Source: Flectonema sp. DT1601
Taxonomy: Eukaryota > Euglenozoa > Diplonemea > Diplonemida > Diplonemidae
Length of the DNA stretch: 64,000 nucleotides
Assembly (NCBI GenBank): GCA_964019425.1
Contig: OZ025840.1
Location: 644,001 to 708,000 of the forward strand
Direction of reading: 5' to 3'
This document shows positions 9,113 to 23,100 of this stretch, piece after piece. A program made the translations under genes and the position numbers. The notes below the pieces were generated by a model that saw only the letters and a list, made by a program, of their open reading frames with translations, searched no databases and was not told the DNA's origin. Numbering within the stretch: the stretch's first letter is position 1; each line of letters opens with the position of its first letter.

Positions 9113-10056
9113 GAGCTGCTTGACCGTGAGATTGTCACTCTGGCTGTAACATCACTAACAAAATAAAAATGTTAGAAAAGAAGTGATCCGATCCACTCTC
9201 TTAACAATAATATCAGTTGAAGAATACTTTAGGTTGTTTGATATTTCATTTTTGTTCTTTATTTAAATATGGTTTTCCGTGATTCCCTTATATTAAAAAA
9301 TAAAGCTTATGTTGTGAATTGTGTGTTTGGATCTGTGAAGTGAGTTTCTTCGGCATATCGGGAAATCAAAGAAGCCTTCGGAAAGCCAGCCCAGATTATT
9401 AGGGGATCAAGGCGGCAGTGAAAGATAACGAAAATACATGTTTCTGCTTCACATAATAAATGTTTGCATTGACTGAGACGTTGTTGAATCTTTACTGCTG
9501 CCATGGGCGTTGAAGGCTGCTTCCCCTGCTCTCTAAAAGGAGAAAAAAAAAAAAAAAAAAACTATCCATTTTGTTACTACTACTATTTGTTATGTTATTA
9601 TTCATTCACCGAAGTTTGTTGATATGTTTTCTCTTTTTTTGTTTTGTCTATTCATGGTTGTAGCTCCTGTTGTTAATCCTAAGAACAAATACATGCTATG
9701 ATAAGGTTCAAGGACAACCTAAACTTACTAGAGGTTCTCTGTTGAAGATTAGAATGCTTTTCCTTTGTTGTTATTGAATACAAAAAGAACAAATAAACTT
9801 ATGAAAGCAAAATATCATAAGCAGCCATTCGCTCGGACAATAATAATTGTGTAATGGAAACATTTTTTTTCCCCCTTCCATTCAGTCCTCATCATCTTGA
9901 ACTGTTCAGTTCATACCCAAATACTGAAATGTCGGTTAGAAGGAACTACATATTCTGGGACATCGTCTTTTTTTTTGAATTTAATTTTATCCACAGGTGG
10001 ACAAAAGAGTACAAACATGCAGATATAAAGTTCAAATATCGAGGGGAAAAAGAAAA
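9113..10056. other. Intergenic spacer
   Basis: About 0.9 kb without a supported gene. An A-rich run lies near 9542-9560. The acceptor TTTTATCCACAG at 9996 serves the hydroxylase gene and gives a 60-nt leader. No RNA gene was recognised. Confidence 0.55.
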
Positions 10057-11598
10057 ATGAAAAGTCCAAAAACTAACTCAGCAATAATAATGTTATTGGG
10101 AACTGCAGTCACATCGATGTTGTTGTTAGGTGTTTATATGTTTGGGTCAACTAGGCATCCTGAGGAATGGAAAGAACATGTTCGTCAACAGCAACAAGAC
10201 TTTTCACGTGTAAAAAAACTCGAATCGCAAGTGAAGCATCTATTCCCAGCTGCTCAATTAGTTCCAAAACTTGTTGAAGATTTAGAACTTTACAAAGATA
10301 GAGCAATAGAAGCAAACAGAGTAGCGAAGGTGAATTGGGAAGCCGCCAAATCACTTGATGACAAGGCAGCAAAGCTACAGCAACAAGTACAACAGCAACA
10401 AGTACAACAGCAACAACAAGTACAACAGCAACAAGTACAACAACAGCAACGTAATAATAAAACTCAACAGACTGATCCAACTCCTGAAGAACAGGAAAGA
10501 CAACAACATGATTATCTGAAAAAGAAAGAACCAATCGCAGAAGATGAAAGCTATTTTGAATATAAAGGTTTCCTTCGTAATGGAAACGCACTTCATGAAA
10601 ACAGTCAACCTCACAACATATCAACAGCAAAGCTTTACTGTACTTTACACATCAATTGTATTGGATTCACTGTAATCCCTGATGGTGATGGTTTCACAGT
10701 GTACTATAAGACTGCTTGGCATCATTTAGTGAGCTCTGAATCGAGTGCTGGTTGGAAAAGTTTTAAGAAAAAAAGAATAGTGTCATCGGAAAGTTTTAAT
10801 ACAAAAAACTACAAAGTTGACTACAACACTACTGCCGTAGCAGAAGATGCAGGTGTTGGGAAATATTCTCAACTGCTGTGGCCGCAGTATGAGAAGAAGG
10901 TTTCAAATGCGGTGTTTGAATACCCAAAATTAGTTGACGATAAAATAATAATCTTATCACTCGCTCCACGAATTTATTTCATTCCAGGATTCTTAGAACA
11001 TAAAAACTGCGACGCTCTAATATCTTTAGCGTCTCCACAATTACAACGAAGTCAAATAGCAACTCGTTCAGGTGACAACACATCCAGCAGTGTGAGGAAG
11101 ATAAGAACATCGGAACAGGCTTGGTTGGAACCGAGGCACGGTAAAGAAGTCGTCGACTTACGAGAGCGGGTATCGAACTTAACGAATATTAAAACAGGAA
11201 GTATCTATGAGTCTCTTCAGATACTTCGATATGAAGAATCTCAGTCGTACATTAGTCACCATGACTACTTCGATCCGAGAGCTTACGGAAAACGATCGAG
11301 TAACAGGGTAGCAACTATATTTACTTATCTCAATGATGTTGATGGAGGTGGTGAAACAAATTTCCCACTCGCTTCAAACGTTCCGTCTCACGGCAGCTAC
11401 TCCGGCAACGACTGCCAGCGAGGTCTTCGCGTTAAACCTACAAAAGGAGATGCTGTTCTATTCTACAGCATGCTAAGAGATATGACTCTAGATCCTCTTT
11501 CTCTACATGGCGGGTGTAGTGTTACGAAAGGAGTCAAATGGGGAGCAACTCAATGGATCGATCTCGAGAACTGGAAAGACCCGACGGTAGAAGAATGA
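10057..11598 (+). CDS. Membrane-anchored prolyl 4-hydroxylase with PAN-like domain
   Basis: The protein has 513 residues from the first ATG after the acceptor at 9996. Domains in order: a short cytosolic N-terminus, one hydrophobic anchor (about residues 8-28, type II), a coiled-coil/glutamine-rich stem (VQQQQ repeats, about 108-132), a PAN/Apple-like segment (about 160-250, with CTLHINCIGFTV and a GW near its end), and a 2-oxoglutarate/Fe(II) dioxygenase domain (about 300-505). Iron ligands H401 and D403 (SHHDYFDP) and H484 (SLHGGC) are present, as is the 2OG-binding K494 (KGVKWGA). All catalytic residues are kept, so it should hydroxylate peptidyl proline in the ER/Golgi lumen; the substrate is unknown. 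Its stop lies only about 90-130 nt before the next gene's acceptor. Confidence 0.9.
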   Translation: MKSPKTNSAIIMLLGTAVTSMLLLGVYMFGSTRHPEEWKEHVRQQQQDFSRVKKLESQVKHLFPAAQLVPKLVEDLELYKDRAIEANRVAKVNWEAAKSLDDKAAKLQQQVQQQQVQQQQQVQQQQVQQQQRNNKTQQTDPTPEEQERQQHDYLKKKEPIAEDESYFEYKGFLRNGNALHENSQPHNISTAKLYCTLHINCIGFTVIPDGDGFTVYYKTAWHHLVSSESSAGWKSFKKKRIVSSESFNTKNYKVDYNTTAVAEDAGVGKYSQLLWPQYEKKVSNAVFEYPKLVDDKIIILSLAPRIYFIPGFLEHKNCDALISLASPQLQRSQIATRSGDNTSSSVRKIRTSEQAWLEPRHGKEVVDLRERVSNLTNIKTGSIYESLQILRYEESQSYISHHDYFDPRAYGKRSSNRVATIFTYLNDVDGGGETNFPLASNVPSHGSYSGNDCQRGLRVKPTKGDAVLFYSMLRDMTLDPLSLHGGCSVTKGVKWGATQWIDLENWKDPTVEE

Positions 11599-11745
11599 AT
11601 GATGAGCTTGAGAGCCATCTATTGAAGAGCGAAGGCTTCCTTACAGCCAGACACGTTATTTACTTTAATCTTCTTGATTGATTCATATTAGTTGTCAGCA
11701 GATGAAATAAAAGAAACTATTCTACTAAACAGGTACACTCACAAT

Positions 11746-13829
11746 ATGGAACTTGAAGAGTTCGCAAAGAAGGAAACCCTAACAGGGTCAGAAATAGCTA
11801 AAGTACTACAACTAACAATAGACGTATCGAGTACCAGAGAGTTCTGCACACAAGCGAGAAGTAATTTTGAGATATTAACACAAACACTCCTGTCAGTAGT
11901 AAATGATAAAAACAGTTCTTTAAAGAATAAGACTGCAGCATTGGCTGGTCTGTCAAACTTTGCGAGACACAATGGAGTAAAAGATCACATGCAACAGATA
12001 TTAAAAAAGATTGACGACAGTTTTGAGACGACCCTCAATGACAAGGAACAAGGAAACGAAAATTATGGAACTCAGATGCCGAAATTACACTCAGCGATGT
12101 TAGTCTTTCTGATGAGGGTTTTCAACTATGATGTGTCTGCAGAGGAAGTCATGGAATATGCATCGGGTAAACTTGCATTCTCTATCGACATATTAATTTG
12201 TATATTAAAAGTTCCTACTTACGAAATAAAACTTATTCATAACTGTGCGAGTGCTTTCTTTGGGATGACAATCAAGACGTCAGATGACACCAAATCAAAT
12301 TATCAAACACGAGTTGAAGTCTTACTTGAGGCCGTTCTACGCACTAACATTATCGGTATCTTTAGCAACGCTGTTCTACGCCAGCTTCGTATTTGTCATG
12401 ATAACATAAAATCGATGACTGTTTCGATATCACTTCATAATATTATGAAATCGTTATACAAAGCGATTATTAACTTATATAGATTCTCAATACAAGGGAG
12501 GATGGCTACAACATTACGTCAAGGACTGTTAGTCGCAACAAGCTTGATTGATTCCGTGGTTCCTTCTCTTGTCCAGTTGAGTACAAATGAAATCCTCAAT
12601 TGCTTTGATAACGAAACGGGAAAAGAAATTCATCCGCCATCAGATGTGTGTTTATCATCGGTTGTTTCTTCGTTAAAAATAGCGGCGTTCAGTTCTTTTC
12701 ACATGGGATCTCATTCTTTTATTTTGCAACAAAATAATATGATGACTGTTCGGGTACTATTATTACCCGTTTCGTACCTTAAAAATAATTTAGAAGTTGT
12801 CTCAGCGTTGCTTCATTATAATGTCAACATCGATTCCCTGTCGGGAAATCTTAATCTTTCTCAGGAAGAGTTGAATAAGATTCCTGATCGTTGTCGGTCT
12901 CCGTCTTTAATAAAAATTGTAAGCAAACTGCTTGCCATGATGACTTGTGATGACTGCCATAAAATTATAGTAAATATGACAACAGCAGGAAATTCAATAC
13001 CGTTGGCGAAGGACACGACGAGTTATGAAATTCTTATTCAACTGTTGGAGGGTTCATCATCACCCAGCGACGGTAAAATTGAGAGTGACGCTCCGATTTC
13101 GTCAGCAGCAGTGTCTCCCAATAACGCCCATTTAGAAGAACGTTTGTTGAAAATTGATAAGCAAATGGAACGATTAGAGGCTTCATCAGGTGACGAAAAC
13201 ATATCACCTAGTCTAAGACTTCTGGGAGACCTCCCTGCTTTAGGTCCATCATCTCCTGTCTCCGTTGCACCAATGAGTGACGTGAATACTAATTTCGTTG
13301 AAATTTCTTCAGTTCCTCAACTTCCAGTTTCGTCGACTCTATTGCAACCAACTTCGGATCCTCCTGCACCTCCACAACTGACATCGAATGCCTCAGCCAA
13401 CATTCCACCTGAATTTACTTGTGCTATTAACAATCATCTTATGAAACAAGTAGTGAGAGCTCCTTCTGGACATGTTTTTGAAAAAGGTATTTAGTTTTTT
13501 TTATAACTGTTCCCCGCTTGACAAGTCTTTGTTGTAAATAACTTATTAATAAATTGAAAAATAAAAAAAAAAAATAAAAAACAGAAACAATTGAAATATG
13601 GATGGCGAAGGTTGGGCATACCAACCCCCTAACTGGTGACCCTCTTAATCCAGAGGATCTGAAGCCTGATGAAGACTTGGTCGTATGTGATATTATGTGT
13701 TCTCAGTTGCTTAGATTTAGTGATAATATTATGTAAAAGTAAAACAAAAAAAAATAGGCTCAAATTCTTGAATGGCAAATTCAACAAACTGACTTAGCGA
13801 ATACAGACGATAACCTTTACAGTTTTTAG
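11746..13829 (+). CDS. U-box protein (putative E3 ubiquitin ligase)
   Basis: Exons 11746-13486, 13585-13682 and 13758-13829 give about 636 residues. The first ~440 residues are helical and could be an ARM/HEAT-like scaffold. A Ser/Pro-rich linker follows (about 450-560). The U-box is split across all three exons: PPEFTCAINNHLMKQVV and SGHVFEK in exon 1, ETIEIW and NPLTGDPLNPEDLKPDEDLV in exon 2, and AQILEWQIQ in exon 3. This fits the U-box fold (E2-binding, ring-like, without zinc ligands). The introns (98 and 75 bp) start GTATTT and GTATGT. The start is the first in-frame ATG; acceptors at 11691 (TATTAG) and 11732 (CTAAACAG) are both possible leader sites. Only about 90 nt separate the first from the hydroxylase stop. 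Confidence 0.85.
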
Positions 13830-14127
13830 AGGTCTCCTCAACGACTATGATATGTTCTGAATAACTAAAACGGGAATATTTCTCATTGTAGTTTGTTAGT
13901 AGTTGTAAAACGGATGGTATTTATTTGTGAAAGTCTTTTTTTTGAATTCCCTTCTTAATAATAGCCATAATGAACATGATGAACAAGTAGTGATTATAGC
14001 TACGGGAACAACGTATTCCACCACTAGTGTTATACGGAAGGGGAGAACAACGTGTTCTTTTTTTATATTCTTGATTTAGTGCGCTTATCCTATGTCATTA
14101 TTTACATGTTGTAAACAGGCCACAACA

Positions 14128-17100
14128 ATGCCGACACCGTCGCCGTACACGCCGACGGTGATTCAGTCTCGAAATGCTTCACCTCATCGATCTCTTGTTG
14201 GAAGTTGTCCTCCACCTGATCTGAATGACTTACCAGCTAAGAGAATACTTAGAAGAGCGAGGTCAGCTGAACGTTTAAAACAAGAATTGAATGAGAAAGA
14301 AAAGGAACTCAAAATTGCGCTAATTGAGAAACGAGCAGCGGAACGAAGAGCAACAAACAACCCAAAAGGTATAGAAGAAAGACTAGAAGCAGCCTTAACA
14401 AAAGTATCTGAACTTGAAAGCAGACTGAGAAACGAACATCCACCAGACACAGCACTTGATTTAGAGCGAGCACAAGGAGAGAAGGATGAGATTAACCGCG
14501 ACGTTACTGATCAATTAATACGAATAGAAGAGTTACTTTCACAATGTGATGGAAACATTTATGACACCACAGAACTGATTGCAATGATAACAACACTTGG
14601 GAATACAATCAAAGACAAAGATAAGATCATTACTTCTCTTCAACACATTCAACAACACGAATCCGCCATCAGACAATCTGAACACGAACAACGAATTGAA
14701 GAACTAGAAGCGCTCATTAGATATCATGAAAAGGAGAAATCTTATTTACAATCTGAGTACCAAATATTAAAAACATCATTGGCAAGCACAGAATCAAATG
14801 AAGGGTTCGAAAACATGAATATATCATCATTGAACACTATGTTGTTAAAGATTCATTCAGATATCAGTAGGGCTTCGCAAGAAATAGCTGCAGCTAAAAA
14901 TTTAAATTCGAACATTGACAAAGCGACTATTGAAAACTTACAATTCGAGCTCAATGCTCTTCTAAAGGGAGAGCGTAGCCACACAACTGAAAAGTCTGAT
15001 TATTCTCTTTATAATCAAACATCAACTGATGACAATCTGAGAGAAACAATTTCTGAGTTGGAATCTGTCATTGAACACCAACGTCAGGAACTCAACTCTG
15101 GTGACTCTGACAAAGTCACTCGATTAGAGGCACTACTTAAAGAGAACAAACCTTTAAAGAGAATAAGAGAGTTAGAATCCAAGATCAATTCCCTCGAAGA
15201 GAGAAATTCTAACCAAATCACCCGATTACAACAGCGGATAGCCCAACTCGAAGAAGAAAATTCTGCTTATGAAGAAGAGTTAGCAGCTGCTCTGCTCGAG
15301 TTACAAAAAGACGATTCGAATAATGATAAACAACTTGAAGCAAAGATACGAATGTTAGAACTGACTGCGAGTACCACCACATCAAAGAAGGGAAATAGTA
15401 GTTCAGAATTATTAATAAAAAGTCTTCAAGAGAAGATACAATTTCTTGAGAATCAGTCAATCGATGATAATGAAAATATGAAAACTACCACAACTGGTCT
15501 CAACAATATAATTCAACATCAAAGTGATAGAATTAATTCTCTTGAACAAGACGTTGATTCGAAGACGACAGATCTACTCCAAGCTGCGTATGGTTCTGAG
15601 TCATCTCCGGAAGAGTCTTCTGGACTTCAGAGAATTATTGACAGTCAGAAATCAGATTTGACGTCACTTCGACAGCAGTTAAGTTCAACCATGAAAGAGA
15701 TGCAATCATCAATCACACAACAGTCAGCAGTAGATCATTTAGATTCGATTGTAAAGAACCAACGTATTGAGATTGAATCTCTTCACAATCAACTTCACAT
15801 CATAAAACAAAACAATTCATCAGAACCCCTCCTATCAGAGTTACGTCAACAACTTGAAGTTACAACAGCAGAACTGAATTCTTACACTCAATCATCTCCT
15901 TCACATCTCCCAATTGAACAAATTGTAAATCAACAACAACAAGAAATCAGCGATTTGAGAAAGCAGCTGCGAGAGAATAACAATTCACATCCGCTTTCGG
16001 TAATCGTTGATGATCAGCGTAGATTGATATCCAACCTGGAGCAACAATTAGATGACAAGACAATAGAGCTGACTACTCAAATAACTTCCAAAGGCAACAC
16101 TTCAATCAAACCGTCTGCTAACATGAAAGGATTGGAGGGAATCTTAGAATCTCAAAGACAACAAATCAGATCGTTAGAATGTCAACTATCGGGAAGCACC
16201 TCCGAGTTGAAGGAACACATCAATGCGGCGTTGCAATTGCGAAGTCATTCTTCGGATCCGGAAGAGGTTGAGAGTTCTCTTCAGAAATTGGTGAAATCGC
16301 AAAAGTCACAAATAGAAATTCTAAACGAAGAACTTCAGTCTCGTAACTCAAGTCTTGAGAAGAATAAGTCGACGTCATCCAACAACAATAAGAAATCTAT
16401 CGAAGCGTTAGCTACTTCTCAGAAGAATCAAATTATAAAACTTGAACAGATTATTAACGACCGGACTTCAGAATTAGAAATAGCAATCTCTCACAGTACC
16501 CAACTCGGGATAGAATCCGAGTCTGACAACAGAGTTCTCAGATCAAAACTGACTTCTCTCGAACAACAACTTGAAAACGAGCGACAAGTTTCATCAAATC
16601 TTCAAAAGACTGTCGAGGAATCTAAGAAGCCACGTGAGACAGCCTCAAGCAGAAGTAAACAAATTGATCAGCTGAAGGAAGATTTAGAGAAAGCTAACGA
16701 GATGACGAGGAGGTTAAAGGCAGCTGCAAAACGAGCCGGCAGCACTGAGCGGGGGAAGAATGAAACTCCGGCATCGCAAACAGACGCCAGAGTAGCAGAG
16801 TTAGAAAGAGAACTTGAAAAGGCAACCAACACAATAAAATCTTTATCAGACCTGCAATTGGAACTCAAAGTAGCGAAGGCTACTATTTCTGGTCTTGAGC
16901 AACAGTTGTCAGAAGCAACTTCCAACACATCTGATGAATACCAACATGATATCAGTTCATTACTTGAAGCTCAGAGAAAACCAATTCTCGAAGAACTCAA
17001 TGCTGAACGCCGTGTAACTTCAGAGCTTCAAGACACTGTCGATAAACTAAAGAAACAACTCACCGCATCGACTCCATCACCACAACCAAAACAGAAGAAA

Positions 17101-20100
17101 TCCATTCAAAATACTTCTGGTGGCGGTAAGGCTCGTGAAGCTTTACTCGATGTTCAGAAAAATCAAATCGAAACATTAAATGAGCAACTTACTGACCTTC
17201 GACAACGTCTACAAGACTCTGAAGAAGGAAGATCACCGCAACGTTCAACAGAAAGGAATACCACATTAGAGAATGAACTCAAAGCTGAAATGGCAATAAC
17301 CTCAAAGTTACAGTCAGCTGTTGAGCAACTTGCTTCTCAGGGAAGTGGTGGAAAAAGTAATAAACAAAAGATAGCAGTAAACGCTTTAAAAGAACAACTT
17401 ACAACTTTACAAAAACAACTTAAGAATTCTCAGAATGAAGTACGTCGTCTTCAAGAACTTCACCATCAGCCTAACGAACGATTCTTTGATGACACGGAGA
17501 GCATCACAACACACAACAGAGAATTGCATAACGTTATTTCTAGTCAAGACGAGGATTTGGTTCAGAAGGCTACGAGGCTACATCAGATTGAGGAAGACAT
17601 GTTTAATATAAAAAATATTTATAATGTCACCCAGTTCGAATCCGAGCGAAAGGGTGCCGAACTCGCTGATGCCCGAGAACGACTGACCACATACCACGAA
17701 AAGATGGATACTGTAGAACAAGAAAACCTTGAACTACTCGCTCGTATTGATGAACTTATTGCTCACGGCAATGCAAAGCAAGAATGGCATGCCAGAAGAG
17801 CATCATCACTATCAAGAGAAGCAGATGATAAGAGGAAAGCTCTGCATGCTCAAATAGAATACCACAGACGATTAGCAGAGTTACGAGAATCTGAAAACAG
17901 CAAACTACGAAGTGAGATAAAGAACATCTCCCAACTAACTAACGATCTTAGACACAGCAGTATCTCTTCAGAAGCAAAGTGTAGAGCTCAGTTAGATGAC
18001 ATTGTTACATTAAAGAGTCAAATTACAGACGTCGTTTCACAGTACGAATCCATCCAAAATGACTTGGTCTCTAAACAGGGAGAATTAGATACCAAAAACC
18101 GAGAAACAGCCAGGTTGAAAAAAAGATATGAAAATCAAAAGACTGAACACACAAAAGAAATTCAAAAGATTCAATGCGAAGATGCGACGAAGTTAATTGA
18201 CCTGGAACAGAACATTGAACTCTCGGATGTACAACTTGTGGCAGCAAAGGAAAAAGCAGAGCGATTTAGAAACGAAATGGAAAGTATGACCAGACTAGTC
18301 GATAGAATTAAGTTCAATCAAGCAAGCGGTTCTGAAGAATTCGCAGTCAGGTCCTGGATAGAACAATCTGAACAACAAGAGAGATTATCCATTACGACAT
18401 CTTCTCTGAGAGTATTCGAATCTAAATCACAACTCGACTCTGTTGCGGAAAACGAATCCAATAACAGAACTCAAATTCTATCAAATTACTACACTTCTCT
18501 CATGAATACAATTATCTCTGTTTCTAATGTTTCTGATATTCAAACGAGAGAATCGAACTTGAGGTCTGCTGTCGAATCTGATGAAGTCTCAGAAAGACTT
18601 CTTCTGACAACAACTCTACTGAGAGGATTAACATCATTGCAGTTAATCCCGTCGAGTGAGACGGAGGTTTTAAAGACTCAAATTAACGCGTTAGAATTAG
18701 ATAACCAAACACAATTCAAAACTATCAACGAAATGATCCTTTCATCAAATGAAGAGAGTTCACGTTTTGAACTTGAGTGTGATCAATTTACTGAAATACA
18801 TGTGTTGTTATCGTGTTTTATTATTCCTTTAAAGAAGGAACTGACATCTGACATTGTTCAGGTTTCTGAAACTGACGATCGAGAAAACATTAAATCTGAA
18901 GAACAGGAAGCTCAAATATTTATTTCTAAACATTTTGTATCTTCTCAATTTCATATCGAGTGCTTGTCTCTTAAGAATCGTGTAGCAGATACCCTTCGTG
19001 GTAGTAACTCTGCTGTAATCATGAGACGTTATTTGAACAAATTGCTTACGTGGCAACCTGTTGATTCTCGTACGCAACTCCCCAAATTGCCGGATGACAA
19101 AACGATATGTATTGAAAAGGACCCGATGACAAAATATGGCGCCGCTGTAGCAGGGAAGTCCAGGGCTGAAGCTGCAGCGATGATGGAACAGGATGCGTGT
19201 GAGGGCGGGAACGATGTGGAATTCGAAATTGAAATGGAACGCAAACGAGACCAAGAACTTGAACACGCAAGACATCGAGAATCTGTTAGAGTTAGAGACG
19301 AGGCTATTGATGACTTGAAGAAGCAATTAGCGTCTTCAGAACTTCAGCTACTCGCAGCGGATGACTTGCAGTCTAAGATTATGTCTCTTGAAGTTGTAAT
19401 CGCAAAGAAGGACAGCGAGTTAACAAATCTCGATAACGAACTCCAATCAAACAAAACTCGACTCGAAGCCATCCTCGCTGACCTCTCTCTCGCTGAGGAG
19501 CATCGTCGCAGTCTCGAAGCGCAGTTTTCATTCTCTCAAAACGAAGCAAAATTACTCGAAGAAGGACTCTCTGAGAAGAGTCAGAAAGTATCAGAACTAC
19601 AACAAGAACTCGAAGTTAGTGAGGAACGTCTTCAAACTCTCAACGAAGAGAAGACTGACATGTCAGAACAACTTGAACGCGCACTGCAATCCGCAATGAC
19701 TCACGAAAAGATGTCAATTCAACTTCAGGCGGATTGCGAGAACTTAGAGTCCGTTGAAGCCGCTCTAAAAAACGCACGAGAAGCAGAACAACATCTGGGT
19801 GACCAGCTGGAAGCTTCACAGGAAGAGTTGGTTGGTTTCCGCCGCAGGCTTGCCGCAGAATTCGAACGCCGTCAAGGAAAAGAACACGAGGTATCTCAAC
19901 TTAAACAAAACAACGCTAATGCTATTCAGCTGAAAGCAGCTTTACAAGATGCTGAGGCAAAGGCCCACAGCAGCTACATGGAAAATAGTAATTTAATACA
20001 CCAGCTAACATTAGCTGATGATCAACTAGTTAGTTCTGAACAATCAGAAAAGAGATCTGCGTTCACTCACAATGAGGGATGTGTTAGAAATGATATCCTC

Positions 20101-23100
20101 CTCGAGGAATCAGCTGAATTCACTGATCTTATCTTTTCTAGTAACGTTTTGGAAAAACAGCTTGCCAACTGCCTCAAACTTTTAGAAGAAAAGCTTCACG
20201 ATTTGGAAGACATTGCAGCCGACAACAAAAAATTAAAACTTCACAACGAGAACAACATCGGAATCCAGAAATCTCATGAAATCTTAACATCTGAGTTCGA
20301 TGTATTGAAAACTCAAAATAAAGAATTGCAGTCATCAGTTGACACTTTGAAATCATCAGCAGCAACACTCACCGAATCAGAGAACGAATTAATTTCAGAA
20401 AGGGAGCAGCTTGTAACTGAAAATGGAACTCTCTCAGCCCAGAAATCAACAGTAGAAACACGTAATGAACTACTCACATCAGAACTAAATCAATTAAAGG
20501 AATCTTACGCTAAAGCTGTAGCTGATAAGGAGGTTCTAACAACAGCGAAGGGACATCTGGAAGCGGAGGTGGAATCTCTGAGAAAATCAACATCTGACTT
20601 GGTTGGGGAAAAGGCGGAAGCTGAAAGGGTAATTCTCGAAATGGAATCAGAGAAAAACAAAAACATATCCGAAAGCAAACAACAAATTGAAGAAGGCAAC
20701 CAACAGCTCGAAGAGGCGAAGGCTTCTGCTTCTGCAGCAGCGAAGGTTCTCAAAGACGAAGTTGAACATTTGCAGGAAGTTGAAAGAAACCTCAACGAGC
20801 GTTTGAAATTACTATGCGAGCAATCTGATAATATCATTTCTGATAAAGAAAATCTTGAGAATGAGAGAACTGTTTTATCGAATGCAAAGAACCTCCTTGA
20901 AGCTGACAGAGATAAACTATTATCTGATAGCAAGGCTAACCTTACTGAACTCACAACTATGGCTGCTCAGATACAAACTCTTTCAGCAGGCAGACAGCAA
21001 GCAATCGATGAAAATAAAACTATCTTTGCAGAGAATGCTGCGTTGATGGCGGAAAATAAAATATTAAAGCAGGACAAGGAACGTTTTCAAGATGACAACA
21101 CCGCCTTGATAACAGAAAAGGCATCGCTCGCAGCAGAGAAGCATCAACTGCTGCAGAATGCTTCAGCTCTGATTCCTGGAACACCGTCTTCACAATTATT
21201 ATCATCTCCTTTACGAGATACTTCTTCAGAACTCATTCAATTAGCGATGGAAGAAGATTCTCCTCCAACTAAAACTGATAATGAATCCTTGTTGTTAAAA
21301 GATCAGCTTGAAGAGAGCTTAAAAACTAATGCCCTTCTCACCTCACAGTGTGAAGCTTTAGAACAGCAGCTTCAAAATAAAAGTAGTGAAAGTCCTTCAG
21401 GTGCCAAGGTGAGTCTTAGCGCATATGATGCTGCCGGACTCGAACTGCGGCAGCAGTTGGAAGCAGCGCTCGAAGAAAATAAACTCTTAGAAGAACAGCT
21501 TGCACTCAACAAGCCAAAGTCAGCATCTGTGGCATTGCCATCTCCAGAGTCTGAGACTCGTCCTATTGCTCCTCCGCAGCTCGAACTGCAGCAGCAGTTG
21601 GAAGCAGCGCTCGAGGAAAATAAACTCTTAGGGGAGCAGCTTGCACTCAACAAGTTAAAGTCAGCATCTGTGGCATTGCCATCTCCGGAGTCTGAGACTC
21701 GTCCTATTGCTCCTCCGCAGTTGGGAGTTGTCGATGAGGAGCTCACAGAGACACTTCAACAGCTGGAAGCAGAAAATAAAACTTTGGCTCCATTAAAAGA
21801 AGAAGTTGAGTTCCTTCAACGTAAAGTACAAATGCTTGACTCTCAACTTCAACAAACTACCAAATCTGACACATCGAAGGCACAAATCGCTGACTTCGTT
21901 GCATTGGAGGCAGAACTCGCTGAGACAACCGCCCGGCTGTCAGAAGCGGAGACTGCAGCTGCGCTGAGCCTTTCTGACTGTGAAGCAGCACTTTCACAAA
22001 ACGAAGAAATAAACTCGCAATGCGAAACACTTGAAAAGCAGCTGCGAAAAGCCTGTCAGAAAACAGCAGAAGTAGAAAGTATGCTCTTTGAAGCAAACGC
22101 GCGCACTGAGGACGCGAAGGACAAGCTAGAAGCCGAGAAAGCCACCGGAGCAGAAATAAAATCTGAAATGCAAGCACTCGAAGTAGACAAGAAAGGTCTT
22201 CATGATAATCTGAGAAACACGGAACAGAGAATCGTCTTTCTGGAGGGTGAAATGAAAACTGCTGCCCAAAAAGAAGCAAACTACGAAGGACAGATTGTTG
22301 CTCTTAGAGCTGAGGTCTCTGGATTGACTGCTAGACTGGATCACACAAAGGAAGCCTCTGAAGACGCTCGTAAAGAACTTCTCCATCGACTTGATGAGTC
22401 TGAGAAGTCTGCTCAAAACCATCTCATCCACGGAGAGCAACTCCAATCAACGAAAGAAGCTTTAGAAATAAAAATTGAAATGTTATCAAAGAACGTTTCT
22501 CAAGAGGTATCAGTTTCTCAACGACTAGAAGAACAATTACGTTCAAAGGAACAGCTGGTGATTGAATTAAAAGAGAAGTTACTCTCACTAGAACAACTTC
22601 AAGACGATCACAGTCGTATTCTTGAAAAGCAATCAGCTTTAGAAGAATCGAAGGATGCGGCGAAGGGACGAACTGTTGAACTTGAAAAAGAGATTCTCGG
22701 ACTTGAAAATACCGTCAGCAACCTACGAGGAACTCTTGAGGACACTCAACAACAGTTAACGAGTACCAAGGATACTTTAAATACTTCAGAACAGGAAGCA
22801 GAAGATCTCACAACACAATTAGACAATCGTAATCAAAGATGTGCTGTCTTGGAGGAGGAAATCACCGCCTTCCAAACTCGTGAAGACGAGTCGTTTTTAA
22901 TAAAAAAACAGCAGTCGAGTGACATTAGCGATCTCACTAATAAGGTTTCTAATCAAAATGAAGAAATTGAAGAACTTAAAATACGTCTCGAGACTACTGA
23001 ACAAGAACGGAACTCTTCGATGAGCGTCCAACAAGACTTTGAAGAATCGCTTCAGATTGCTGAAGAACGAGCAACTGTCGCAGAGGAAGCCCTGACTTCG

